Assembly (NCBI GenBank): GCA_020024595.1
Contig: JAHHTO010000070.1
Location: forward strand, 1-12,544
DNA from: Schaedlerella sp.
GTDB taxonomy: Bacteria > Bacillota > Clostridia > Lachnospirales > Lachnospiraceae
DNA length: 12,544 nt
Reading direction: 5' to 3'
Shown here: piece by piece, positions 1 through 6,556 of the stretch
Position numbering within the stretch: the stretch's first letter is position 1
Layout: each line of letters starts with the position of its first letter
Made by a program: the position numbers and the translations under genes
Notes under the pieces: generated by a model
Databases searched by the model: none
Seen by the model: only the letters and a program-made list of their open reading frames with translations
Told to the model about the DNA's origin: nothing

Positions 1-1
1 A

Positions 2-775
2 GAGCAGATGCAGCAGAATGTACAGATGCCAACGCAGGTAGCGACAACAGAAAGGAATCCGAAGACAGAAGGGATCCAGTTGCCACCGGAAATGAAAGTA
101 GAAGAAGCAGAGGCTGGCAGTACAGAGAATCTTCTGGGTGCAGGGAAAAAGGTGGATGTTCTCCCTACAGAGCAGACAGCAGGAATGGCTGTGGCAAAAG
201 AAGAAAATAAGGAAGAACGGGTGACTACAGATCAGGAGGAAAGCAACCGTCGAGACACAGAGATGGTGGACTTGACAAAGGGGATCTATGAGTCAGCCGG
301 TTCGGTAAAAGGCTTCTCTGGTGCGAAAAGCAAAGTATCAGCGCAACAGGTGATGCATGTGACAAAACCGGAGGAATTGCCACAGGAGCTGACAAAGCAG
401 CTTCTTGTCAGAACAGCAAAAGGACAGAATGAATTTGAAATTCAAGTGACTCCCGAGCATCTTGGGAAGATTGTTGTTCGAGTTCTGTATGAAGAAGGAG
501 TCAGTACCGTTTCTATTCTCTGTTCAGAGAAAAGAACGATGGAACTTCTGGCACAGAGTGCAAGAGAAATCGGGTCTGTGATGGAGCAAAATCTTGGAAA
601 ACCGACCGAGGTCTATGTGGAGAAGCAGGAAACAGAGAACCTCTGGCAGGAACAGCAGGACAACGACCATGCAGGAAGAGATTCTGAACAGCGCAGACAG
701 AAGGAAGAGCAGGAAAAAATGAGAACAGCCGGACAGGGCAGATTCCTGCAGGAACTGAGGTTAGGACTAAGATAA
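2..775 (+). CDS. fliK: FliK-like flagellar hook-length control protein (5' end outside window)
   Basis: Frame is open from the first bases, so the gene most likely begins upstream; the first ATG in view (position 8) need not be the start. FliK is a secreted ruler that measures the hook and acts on FlhB to switch export from hook to filament subunits. The first ~120 visible residues are low complexity, rich in Glu, Gln, Lys and Thr, as in FliK ruler regions. A compact C-terminal domain (about residues 115-205) carries the hook-length domain hallmark IQVTPEHLGKIVVRV, where the 'P-x-x-L-G-x-(I/V)-x-V' core is typical. The tail is again charged (EQRRQKEEQEK). It ends 15 bases before flgD, which fits the usual fliK-flgD order. 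FliK is poorly conserved outside the C-terminal domain, so the call rests on that domain and context. Confidence 0.9.
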   Translation, partial: EQMQQNVQMPTQVATTERNPKTEGIQLPPEMKVEEAEAGSTENLLGAGKKVDVLPTEQTAGMAVAKEENKEERVTTDQEESNRRDTEMVDLTKGIYESAGSVKGFSGAKSKVSAQQVMHVTKPEELPQELTKQLLVRTAKGQNEFEIQVTPEHLGKIVVRVLYEEGVSTVSILCSEKRTMELLAQSAREIGSVMEQNLGKPTEVYVEKQETENLWQEQQDNDHAGRDSEQRRQKEEQEKMRTAGQGRFLQELRLGLR

Positions 776-790
776 GAAAGGAGGAGAAAG

Positions 791-1333
791 ATGCCGATCA
801 GTGAGATTAGAGGAAACAGTCAGGCACTGCAAGAGCAGTATCAGAGACAAGAAGTTGCTCCGACGAACGGAGAGATGTCTATGGATGATTTTTGGCAGCT
901 TATGGCAGCACAGCTTCAGTATCAGGACATGACCAATCCGATGAGCAACAGTGAAATGATGAATCAGATGACCCAGATGGCAACGATGAATGCAATGACT
1001 CAGGTGTCAAATGCGATCGCCAATTTCGGAGTGGTTACAAACAATCTTTCTCAGGTAACGTTGACAACCTATTCTACCGGAATGCTTGGAAAAGAAGTGA
1101 CTGTGGCGACTTTGGATGATAATGGAAAGGTGAACGGTGAACTCAAGGGTGTCGTTACAGGTGTAGACCTGACAGGCGCGCAGTCTGTTTATATCAACGG
1201 CAAAAAGTACAGCCTGTCACAGATTATGAGTGTAGGTGATGTCCCGAAGAATGACGAGAAACCGAAGCCGGAGAAACCGGAAGAGGGAACAACGGGTACA
1301 GAGAAGCCAAGTGGTTCTGAAAAGAGGCGTTAG
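791..1333 (+). CDS. flgD: FlgD, hook assembly (cap) scaffold protein
   Basis: FlgD caps the growing hook and lets FlgE subunits polymerise; it is an export substrate and is discarded at hook completion. The N-terminal half has the family signature: DDFWQLMAAQLQYQDMTNPM at about residues 32-51 (the 'F-L-x-L-L-x-x-Q-L-x-x-Q-D-P' type motif), followed by a Met/Gln/Asn-rich helix. Residues ~98-147 keep only a short GKEVTV...GVVTGV...YINGKKYSLSQI segment, a reduced version of the beta-rich hook-cap domain. At 180 residues it is nearer the short Gram-positive FlgD than the ~230-residue enterobacterial one. The last ~30 residues are a Lys/Pro/Glu tail (EKPKPEKPEEG) that looks disordered. A strong GGAGGAG site lies 6-7 bases upstream of the ATG. 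The next gene starts within ~30 bases. Confidence 0.95.
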   Translation: MPISEIRGNSQALQEQYQRQEVAPTNGEMSMDDFWQLMAAQLQYQDMTNPMSNSEMMNQMTQMATMNAMTQVSNAIANFGVVTNNLSQVTLTTYSTGMLGKEVTVATLDDNGKVNGELKGVVTGVDLTGAQSVYINGKKYSLSQIMSVGDVPKNDEKPKPEKPEEGTTGTEKPSGSEKRR

Positions 1334-1359
1334 GCAGAGATAAAGATAGGATGATGAAA

Positions 1360-1731
1360 ATGAATGAAATTCAAAAACTCACGAATGTGGGTGCATTGCA
1401 GTTGTCTCATGCTGCTGTGCAGAAAAAATCAGACAAATCTTTTGCAAACATGCTGCAGACAGAGCTGGAGAAAACAGACGGGATCCGATTTTCCAAGCAT
1501 GCAGCGCAGAGAGTACAGGAGCGGGGAATTGTAGTTTCAGACCGCTTGATGACAGATTTGAATCAGGCAGTTGAAAAGGCAAAACTAAAAGGCGCCAGAG
1601 ATGTAGTGATCATAGGAAAGGACGGAGCGTTTATAGTAAACGTCCCTCACAATCTAATCGTAACTACGATGAATGACGCAGAAATGAAAGAAAATATATT
1701 TACCAATATTGACAGTGCTGTCATTATATAG
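1360..1731 (+). CDS. Conserved flagellar-operon protein of unknown function (TIGR02530 / 'flg_new' type)
   Basis: This small (~123-residue) soluble protein lies between flgD and flgE, where many Firmicutes carry a conserved 'flagellar operon protein'. It has no signal peptide or membrane segment. The core is IRFSKHAAQRVQERGI (about residues 42-57), followed by an amphipathic helical stretch with DLNQAVEKAKLKGARD and a strand-rich end with VVIIGKDGAFIVNVPHN, ending TTMND; this combination matches my memory of the TIGR02530 family. Its function is not established as far as I know; location suggests a hook-assembly role. The start is a choice: ATGs at 1351, 1354 and 1360 are in frame. AGGA at 1348-1351 is correctly spaced (about 8 bases) only for 1360, giving MNEIQKL. 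The 1351 start would add three residues (MMK). Confidence 0.85.
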   Translation: MNEIQKLTNVGALQLSHAAVQKKSDKSFANMLQTELEKTDGIRFSKHAAQRVQERGIVVSDRLMTDLNQAVEKAKLKGARDVVIIGKDGAFIVNVPHNLIVTTMNDAEMKENIFTNIDSAVII

Positions 1732-1757
1732 GCTGGACCATTATGGAAGCCTGGTGG

Positions 1758-1784
1758 CTGTCTGAATGACAGTCAAGGAGACAG
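1758..1784 (+). promoter_or_regulatory. Small alternative hairpins in the flgE leader
   Basis: CTGTC at 1758-1762 can pair with GACAG at 1768-1772 (5-base loop) or with GACAG at 1780-1784. A third GACAG/CTGTC pair lies just upstream at 1711-1722, inside the end of the preceding gene. The stems are only 5-6 bp, so structure is possible rather than strong. The region lies in the 80-base gap before the flgE Shine-Dalgarno and might affect flgE translation. Confidence 0.3.
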
Positions 1785-1811
1785 TGAAAATGTACAAAAG
1801 GAGATAAGAAC

Positions 1812-3104
1812 ATGGTCAGATCAATGATTGCAGGAGTCGCAGGACTCAAGACACATCAGTCAAAACTAGATGTAATCGGTAACAATATCGCCAATGTAAA
1901 CACATGGGGATACAAAACACAGAGCTTTAACTTTGCAGATTCGATGTATGCAACATCCATCAATGGTTCAGCAGGAAATGACTTGGGCGGAGGCGCCGGC
2001 GGAAAGAATGCTTCTCAGGTAGGATATGGTGTAACAGCCGGATCAATTTCCCCATCTTTCGGAACAGGAGCGCCGGCTCCGTCTTCCAATCCGCTGGACT
2101 GTATGATTGACGGAACAGGATTCTTCCTTGTGGGAAATATGGTAAACGGAAGCTTTACCAATGTGGCAGACTCTGGTCTGAATCTTTCCAGAATCGGTAT
2201 CTTCAGCGTGGATGGTAACGGATATCTGGTAGATAACATGGGAAGTTATGTGTATGGTTACGCACTGCAGGACGGAACCGGAATCCCGGAAAAACCGGCA
2301 ACATCAAACCAGTGGGAGATTAAGAATGCGACGGTCGCTGTAAATCCAAATGGTGGTAAATTTGAAGTTGAGATTGGTGGTCAGAAGATTGAGTCTACCA
2401 AGGCGGATTTTAAAGGACAGGTTCAGGACTGGATCGCGCAGATGACCAAAAAGGGCGGTCATTTTGAAGGGTTTACCATCAACTTAGATAATTATGATGA
2501 AGCGAAGAAGACCGTTAATATCAGCATTAAATCCAATAAAACTGGCACCATTGCTGGTGGTACAGGTGATCCGGGAGACCCGAATAAAATCTCAGATGCA
2601 TGGAGTGGTAAGAATACGACAGGAAATGCTGCGGACAACTTCAAGCAGACCGTAGCTGGTGCCGACCGTGTTCCAGGGATTGATGCAGTTTATTCAGACG
2701 AGCTGTCTACGATCAGAATCCCAACGGATCCGGATACCGGAATGCCGTACAATATCCAGAGTTACAAGATCAACGAAGATGGTACGGTTATGGGTGTAGA
2801 TACACTGGAGCGTTCCATCGCCATTGGTCAGCTGGCACTGATTACAGTAGAGAACCCGAACGGTCTGGAGAAGACTAGCGGATACTATTACAATGTAGGA
2901 CCAAACGCCGGTAATGTCGATCATCTGAAGCCAAACGGTGGAGCCGCAGGTACGATTCGAGGAAACTATCTGGAAATGGCAAATGTGGATTTGGCAAATG
3001 AGTTTTCACAGATGATCACCACACAGAGAGGATATCAGGCAAACTCAAAGATTATAACAGTTACAGACCAGATGCTGGAAGAACTTGTGAATATGAAACG
3101 ATAA
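1812..3104 (+). CDS. flgE: FlgE, flagellar hook protein
   Basis: FlgE is the subunit of the curved hook that joins rod and filament; it is secreted through the flagellar export gate and polymerises under FlgD. The N-terminus carries the rod/hook family signature LDVIGNNIANVNTWGYKTQ (about residues 19-37). The C-terminal ~45 residues carry the matching signature with EMANVDLANEFSQMITTQRG and end in a heptad-like DQMLEELVNMKR helix; these termini form the inner coiled-coil core. Between them are a Gly/Ser-rich segment (about 52-90), the conserved GTGFFLV strand (near 101-107) and a variable outer domain (about 165-300). Length (430 residues) is normal. The start follows AGGAGA with good spacing. 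An 80-base leader before it and a GC-rich hairpin after it separate flgE from its neighbours more than most genes here, so hook dosage may be tuned separately. Confidence 0.97.
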   Translation: MVRSMIAGVAGLKTHQSKLDVIGNNIANVNTWGYKTQSFNFADSMYATSINGSAGNDLGGGAGGKNASQVGYGVTAGSISPSFGTGAPAPSSNPLDCMIDGTGFFLVGNMVNGSFTNVADSGLNLSRIGIFSVDGNGYLVDNMGSYVYGYALQDGTGIPEKPATSNQWEIKNATVAVNPNGGKFEVEIGGQKIESTKADFKGQVQDWIAQMTKKGGHFEGFTINLDNYDEAKKTVNISIKSNKTGTIAGGTGDPGDPNKISDAWSGKNTTGNAADNFKQTVAGADRVPGIDAVYSDELSTIRIPTDPDTGMPYNIQSYKINEDGTVMGVDTLERSIAIGQLALITVENPNGLEKTSGYYYNVGPNAGNVDHLKPNGGAAGTIRGNYLEMANVDLANEFSQMITTQRGYQANSKIITVTDQMLEELVNMKR

Positions 3105-3124
3105 TCGCAGGTCATGTGAAATGT

Positions 3125-3164
3125 ATTTCAGGGGCGGGAGGCTTGACCCTCCTCCCGCTGAAAT
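3125..3164 (+). promoter_or_regulatory. GC-rich intercistronic hairpin after flgE
   Basis: ATTTCA (3125-3130) and GCGGGAGG (3134-3141) pair with CCTCCCGC (3151-3158) and TGAAAT (3159-3164). This gives a 14-bp stem with a 3-base GGG bulge and a 9-base loop. No T-run follows (GAGATCTTG), so it is not a standard intrinsic terminator. It more probably protects or sets an mRNA 3' end, or partially attenuates transcription between flgE and flbD-motAB. It sits in the longest gene-free stretch of the window (3105-3227), which holds no other clear element. Confidence 0.6.
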
Positions 3165-3227
3165 GAGATCTTGAATGTCGGATAAAAACATATCCTGTCG
3201 ATATAGGAAAAAGGGGAGAAATATGAT

Positions 3228-3422
3228 ATGATAATGCTAACGAAATTGAACAATGAGAAGATTATAGTGAATAGTGGACAGATTGAGTCAATCGAACTGA
3301 TCCCGGAATCAAAAATAATTATGATGAATGGAAAGTTCTATATTGTAAAAGAAGATGCAGATGAGATAATTAGGAAAACAATCGAGTACAACGGAAAAAT
3401 CCGGAACTACGTTGAACGATAG
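3228..3422 (+). CDS. flbD: FlbD/SwrD-type flagellar protein
   Basis: This 64-residue protein is of the FlbD family (SwrD, formerly YlzI, in Bacillus subtilis, where it increases the torque delivered by the MotAB stators). The visible pattern is typical: start MIMLTKLN, a central IESIELIPESKIIMMNGK (family: 'ie.tPdt.i.l.nGkk') and YIVKEDADEIIRKTIEY. There is no signal peptide or membrane helix. GGGGAG at 3213-3218 lies 9 bases before the ATG at 3228. A second in-frame ATG at 3234 would drop the family-typical first Met-Ile, so 3228 is preferred. It is followed directly by motA, as in many Firmicutes, which supports a stator-related role. Its biochemical mechanism is not visible from sequence. 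Confidence 0.92.
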   Translation: MIMLTKLNNEKIIVNSGQIESIELIPESKIIMMNGKFYIVKEDADEIIRKTIEYNGKIRNYVER

Positions 3423-3454
3423 ATCGAAACGAATGAGATAATGGAGGCGGTGTA

Positions 3455-4288
3455 ATGGACTTAACCAGTATTATAGGCTTAGTAATCGGAATGACTCTAG
3501 TTATATTTGTCGGAATCAGCCCTAAGAATATGGGGAACTTTTGGGATCCTGCCAGTATGGCGATCGTAATTGGTGGTACGTTGTCTGCGGTAGTGGCGAG
3601 TTATCCGTTTGGTATGCTGAAGGATACCGTAAAGCATATCAAGATATTATTCCAGGGCAAGCGGTACAACGTAAGCAATCTGGTCGATAGCTTGGTAGAG
3701 ATGGCACAGATCGCAAGAAAGAGCGGACTGCTTGCGCTGGAGGAGAAGGCAGATGAACAGGAAGATGCTTTTTTTCGGCAGGGGATCATGCTGATCGTAG
3801 ATGCAACAGAGCCGGAGGAAGTTCGCAGTATGATGGAGAATGAACTGGATCTGATGAGTCAGAGACACGAAGAGTCTCTGGGGATTTACGAGAAGGCATC
3901 CAGTTATGCACCCGCCTTTGGTATGATTGGTACATTGGTTGGACTGGTAAACATGCTGAAAGATATGGATCTTGACAGTGGCGGATCTTCTTCGATTGGT
4001 CCGAACATGGCAACTGCATTGATCACAACATTTTATGGAGTGCTTCTTGCCAATATGTTCTTCTCTCCAATTGCAAAGAAGCTTCGTGTCAGAAACGAAG
4101 AAGAGTTGCTGTATAAGGAGATCATGATCGAAGGAATTCTGGCGATTCAGGCGGGAGACAATCCGAAGTTCCTAAAAGAGAAGCTTCTTACTTACTTAGG
4201 TAAGAAGGAGAGAGACAAGATCATGGGAGCTGAAGGAAGCGAAGACGGAAACGACAAGAAGAAAGGGAACAAGAAGAAAAAGAAGTAA
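3455..4288 (+). CDS. motA: MotA, flagellar motor stator subunit
   Basis: MotA forms the membrane ring around a MotB dimer and converts ion flow into torque against the rotor protein FliG. Four membrane segments are visible near residues 3-20, 33-50, 150-170 and 185-207, with a large cytoplasmic loop between the second and third. The loop has the conserved ARKSGLLALEE motif, with Arg88 and Glu96/Glu97 corresponding to the torque-generating charged residues. The two stator prolines are present in YAPAFGMIGT (Pro153) and IGPNMATALI (Pro183). Length is 277 residues, normal for the family. A GGAGG site precedes the start at good spacing. The C-terminal ~17 residues are an unusual Asp/Lys tail ending in five lysines, encoded by an A/G-only stretch. 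motB follows after 15 bases. Confidence 0.97.
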   Translation: MDLTSIIGLVIGMTLVIFVGISPKNMGNFWDPASMAIVIGGTLSAVVASYPFGMLKDTVKHIKILFQGKRYNVSNLVDSLVEMAQIARKSGLLALEEKADEQEDAFFRQGIMLIVDATEPEEVRSMMENELDLMSQRHEESLGIYEKASSYAPAFGMIGTLVGLVNMLKDMDLDSGGSSSIGPNMATALITTFYGVLLANMFFSPIAKKLRVRNEEELLYKEIMIEGILAIQAGDNPKFLKEKLLTYLGKKERDKIMGAEGSEDGNDKKKGNKKKKK

Positions 4289-4303
4289 ATCGGGTGAGAT
4301 AGT

Positions 4304-5062
4304 ATGAAAAAAAGCAGGCGGAAAAAGAACCAGGAGGGCGGAGCCAACTGGATGGATACCTACGGTGATATGGTGACACTGCTGTTATGTTTTTTTGTGT
4401 TACTATATTCCATTTCTTCTGTTGATCAGTCAAAATGGATCCAGTTGGTAAAAAGTTTTAATCCGGACGCAAAGGAAGTCAGCCAGATTGTGACGGAGAC
4501 AACAGAACAGGGGAGCGAGGACGTTCCCGGTTCAATAGCAGAGAATGAAGATGAGATGTTTGATGATTTGTATGAACAGTTGAAGGCAGCAGTACAGGAG
4601 GCAGGCATTGAATCACAGGTGAATTTGTACAAAGGGGATGGCTATACATTTGTACGATTCAGCGATACGGTCTTCTTTGATGGGGACAGTTCTGTAATCC
4701 GAGATGAAGGAAAAGTGATTCTGGACAGCTTTGCTATGGCACTAACCCCTGCAAAGGATGTCATTCAGGAGATTCAGGTGCTGGGACATACAACGCAGGC
4801 ATATCCGGACAGGCAGAATGATGTGGAAAGTGACCGAATCCTTTCCGCAGAAAGAGCGGCGAAGGTAACGGCGTATCTACAGGAAAAGAGTCTGGTATCA
4901 GCAGAGAAGCTGGTGTCAGTAGGATATGGGCAGTTCAGACCGATCGCCCCTTTTGATACACCGGAGAATCGCTCAAAAAACCGAAGAGTTGAGATTATTA
5001 TTACGAAGAACCATTCGGTACAGAAGAGTCTGGATGAATATTATAAAAGCATGAATCAATAA
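4304..5062 (+). CDS. motB: MotB, flagellar motor stator subunit with OmpA-like domain
   Basis: MotB pairs with MotA, carries the ion-binding aspartate and anchors the stator to peptidoglycan. A short basic cytoplasmic N-terminus (KKSRRKK) leads into one membrane helix (about residues 22-40). The key Asp is Asp22 in TYGDMVTLLLCFFVLLYS. A linker/plug region (about 41-110) precedes an OmpA-like domain (about 118-235) with LSAERAAKV (Arg184) and NRSKNRRVEI. The peptidoglycan-binding GHTD motif reads GHTT (Thr164), so the usual Asp that contacts diaminopimelate is missing at that position. The TM helix, with Cys29 and FFVLL, reminds me of Na+-type PomB/MotS helices, but ion use cannot be assigned from this alone. 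A GGTGAG site lies 5 bases upstream. No fliL follows; fliM starts 27 bases later. Confidence 0.95.
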   Translation: MKKSRRKKNQEGGANWMDTYGDMVTLLLCFFVLLYSISSVDQSKWIQLVKSFNPDAKEVSQIVTETTEQGSEDVPGSIAENEDEMFDDLYEQLKAAVQEAGIESQVNLYKGDGYTFVRFSDTVFFDGDSSVIRDEGKVILDSFAMALTPAKDVIQEIQVLGHTTQAYPDRQNDVESDRILSAERAAKVTAYLQEKSLVSAEKLVSVGYGQFRPIAPFDTPENRSKNRRVEIIITKNHSVQKSLDEYYKSMNQ

Positions 5063-5088
5063 AACTAGCAAAGGCAGGTGTTCAAACA

Positions 5089-6111
5089 ATGGCAGATGTG
5101 CTGTCACAGAGTCAGATAGACGCTTTACTGAATTCTATGAATAATACAGATGAGGAGAAAAGCGTCGAGAAAGAGCCGCAGCCCAAACAGAAATATAGAA
5201 AATATGATTTTTACAGTCCGAAGAAATACACCAAAGATAAATTGAAACTGCTTCGAAGTGTTTATGATAACTATTCTAGAATTGCAACTTCACAGATCAA
5301 TGGGTTATTTCGTGTTGCCAGTGAGGTACAGGTAGTAGGCGTAGAAGAGCAGCGGTATTATGAATTTGGAAATGCATTAAATGAAACAGATATCATCGCA
5401 CTTGCAAAAGTGGAGATTCCCGAATATCCAAAAAACCCACCGATGGTATTTCATGTTTCGCCGGTTCTTATGGGCGTCATGATTGATAAGATGCTGGGTG
5501 GAACCGGGATGGATACACAAGTAGACGGATCTTATGTTTATACAGATATAGAGATCGCACTATATGAAAGTATTATTCAACATCTAACGCGGATTACAAA
5601 GGATGTCTGGCGTACCTATATCCATATGGATATTGAATTCGACAGAATCGAAGAGAACCCGAGTATGTTTCAGGGAATCAGCGTAGATGAGACGGTTGTC
5701 ATCGTTATGTTGAAGATTTCTATGGGAGAGGATATGGAGGGGGCAATGAATATCTGTATCCCCGGAACGCTTCTGTTTAATATCTTTGAGATTATAGAAA
5801 AAACAAAACATCTTGCAGATCAAGACGGTGAGACTGCGAATAGAAATAATAAAGAAGAGATTATGGAAAGCATCAAAGAGTCTGAGATGGAAGTGACGGC
5901 ACAACTTGGAGTAGCCAAAGTAAATCTGGATGATGTCTATAATCTCCATGTAGGTGATATCATAGATTTGAATAAGCCACAGGATTCAGAGATATCGCTA
6001 CAGATTTCCGGACAACCGTGGTTCACAGGAAAACTTGGAGTATACAATAAAAATATAGCAGTGAAGATTGAAGATCGCGCAGAGAGTGTAAAAAGCGATG
6101 TAGCAGTATAA
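5089..6111 (+). CDS. fliM: FliM, flagellar motor switch protein
   Basis: FliM is the C-ring component that binds CheY-P and passes the switch signal to FliG. The N-terminal CheY-binding motif is clear: LSQSQIDALLNSM at residues 5-17. A variable linker leads to the middle domain beginning near YRKYDFYSPKKYTKDKL (about 36-52), with the GGxG motif (MLGGTG, Gly137-Gly140) that contacts FliG. The C-terminal SpoA/FliN-like domain lies at about 262-330, with LGVAKVNLDDVYNLHVGDII. Length is 340 residues, as expected. The ribosome site (AAGGCAGGTG) is weaker than its neighbours', and the start is fixed by the CheY motif. It directly follows motB. In the canonical order fliL would lie between them and fliY or cheY would follow. 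Confidence 0.97.
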   Translation: MADVLSQSQIDALLNSMNNTDEEKSVEKEPQPKQKYRKYDFYSPKKYTKDKLKLLRSVYDNYSRIATSQINGLFRVASEVQVVGVEEQRYYEFGNALNETDIIALAKVEIPEYPKNPPMVFHVSPVLMGVMIDKMLGGTGMDTQVDGSYVYTDIEIALYESIIQHLTRITKDVWRTYIHMDIEFDRIEENPSMFQGISVDETVVIVMLKISMGEDMEGAMNICIPGTLLFNIFEIIEKTKHLADQDGETANRNNKEEIMESIKESEMEVTAQLGVAKVNLDDVYNLHVGDIIDLNKPQDSEISLQISGQPWFTGKLGVYNKNIAVKIEDRAESVKSDVAV

Positions 6112-6114
6112 GTG

Positions 6115-6135
6115 ACAGATAAGATCCTTGTCTGT
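6115..6135 (+). promoter_or_regulatory. Hairpin between fliM and cheY
   Basis: ACAGATAAG (6115-6123) pairs with CTTGTCTGT (6127-6135) across a 3-base loop, giving 9 bp with one G-T wobble. It begins 4 bases after the fliM stop, and an A/T-rich stretch follows instead of a T-run. It may protect the upstream mRNA end or mark a processing site, letting cheY be expressed at a different level from fliM. No convincing promoter was found in the 65-base gap. Confidence 0.5.
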
Positions 6136-6176
6136 GCATATAAAAATTATTAAACTTAAAGAGAGGTAATACGAAA

Positions 6177-6536
6177 ATGGCAAAAATTTTATTAGTAGAT
6201 GATGCGGCATTTATGAGAATGATGTTAAAGTCAACATTGGAGCAGGCTGGATACACAGATGTCTTGGAAGCTGCTGACGGAGCTCAGGCAGTAGACACCT
6301 ATAAGGCAGAGAAACCAGACTTGGTATTTATGGATATCACCATGCCGAACAAAGATGGGTTGGAGGCATTAAAGGAAATCAAAGGATTTGATGCAGGAGC
6401 AACGGTTGTGATGTGTTCTGCAATGGGACAGGAAGCAATGGTTATGGACTCTATTAAATCAGGCGCAAAGGATTTTATTGTAAAGCCTTTCAAGCCGGAG
6501 CGTATTTTATCAACAGTTAAGAAGATTCTCGGATGA
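6177..6536 (+). CDS. cheY: CheY, chemotaxis response regulator
   Basis: This is a single-domain response regulator of 119 residues with no output domain, which fits CheY. All catalytic positions are visible: the acidic pair Asp8-Asp9 in LLVDD, phospho-acceptor Asp53 in VFMDITMP, Ser81 in VVMCSAMGQ and Lys103 in DFIVKPF. When phosphorylated by CheA it binds FliM (and here possibly FliY) to change rotation. A GAGAGG site at 6161-6166 lies 10 bases before the ATG. Its place between fliM and flgC/fliY, next to its own target and phosphatase, makes motor CheY more likely than another receiver protein. In B. subtilis the order is fliM-fliY-cheY, so the position is shifted here. Confidence 0.96.
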   Translation: MAKILLVDDAAFMRMMLKSTLEQAGYTDVLEAADGAQAVDTYKAEKPDLVFMDITMPNKDGLEALKEIKGFDAGATVVMCSAMGQEAMVMDSIKSGAKDFIVKPFKPERILSTVKKILG

Positions 6537-6556
6537 TCAGATAGAGAGGTAGTAAT

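Noticed and set aside
3125..3164. Intrinsic terminator ending a transcription unit after flgE
   Set aside because: The stem is strong but no T-run follows, and the downstream genes continue in the same direction without a visible promoter.
3181..3206. Possible sigma-28 (SigD) promoter before flbD: TAAA at 3183 and GTCGATAT at 3197
   Set aside because: The -10-like element is good, but the spacing is only about 10 bases where roughly 15 is needed, and no better -35 is seen.
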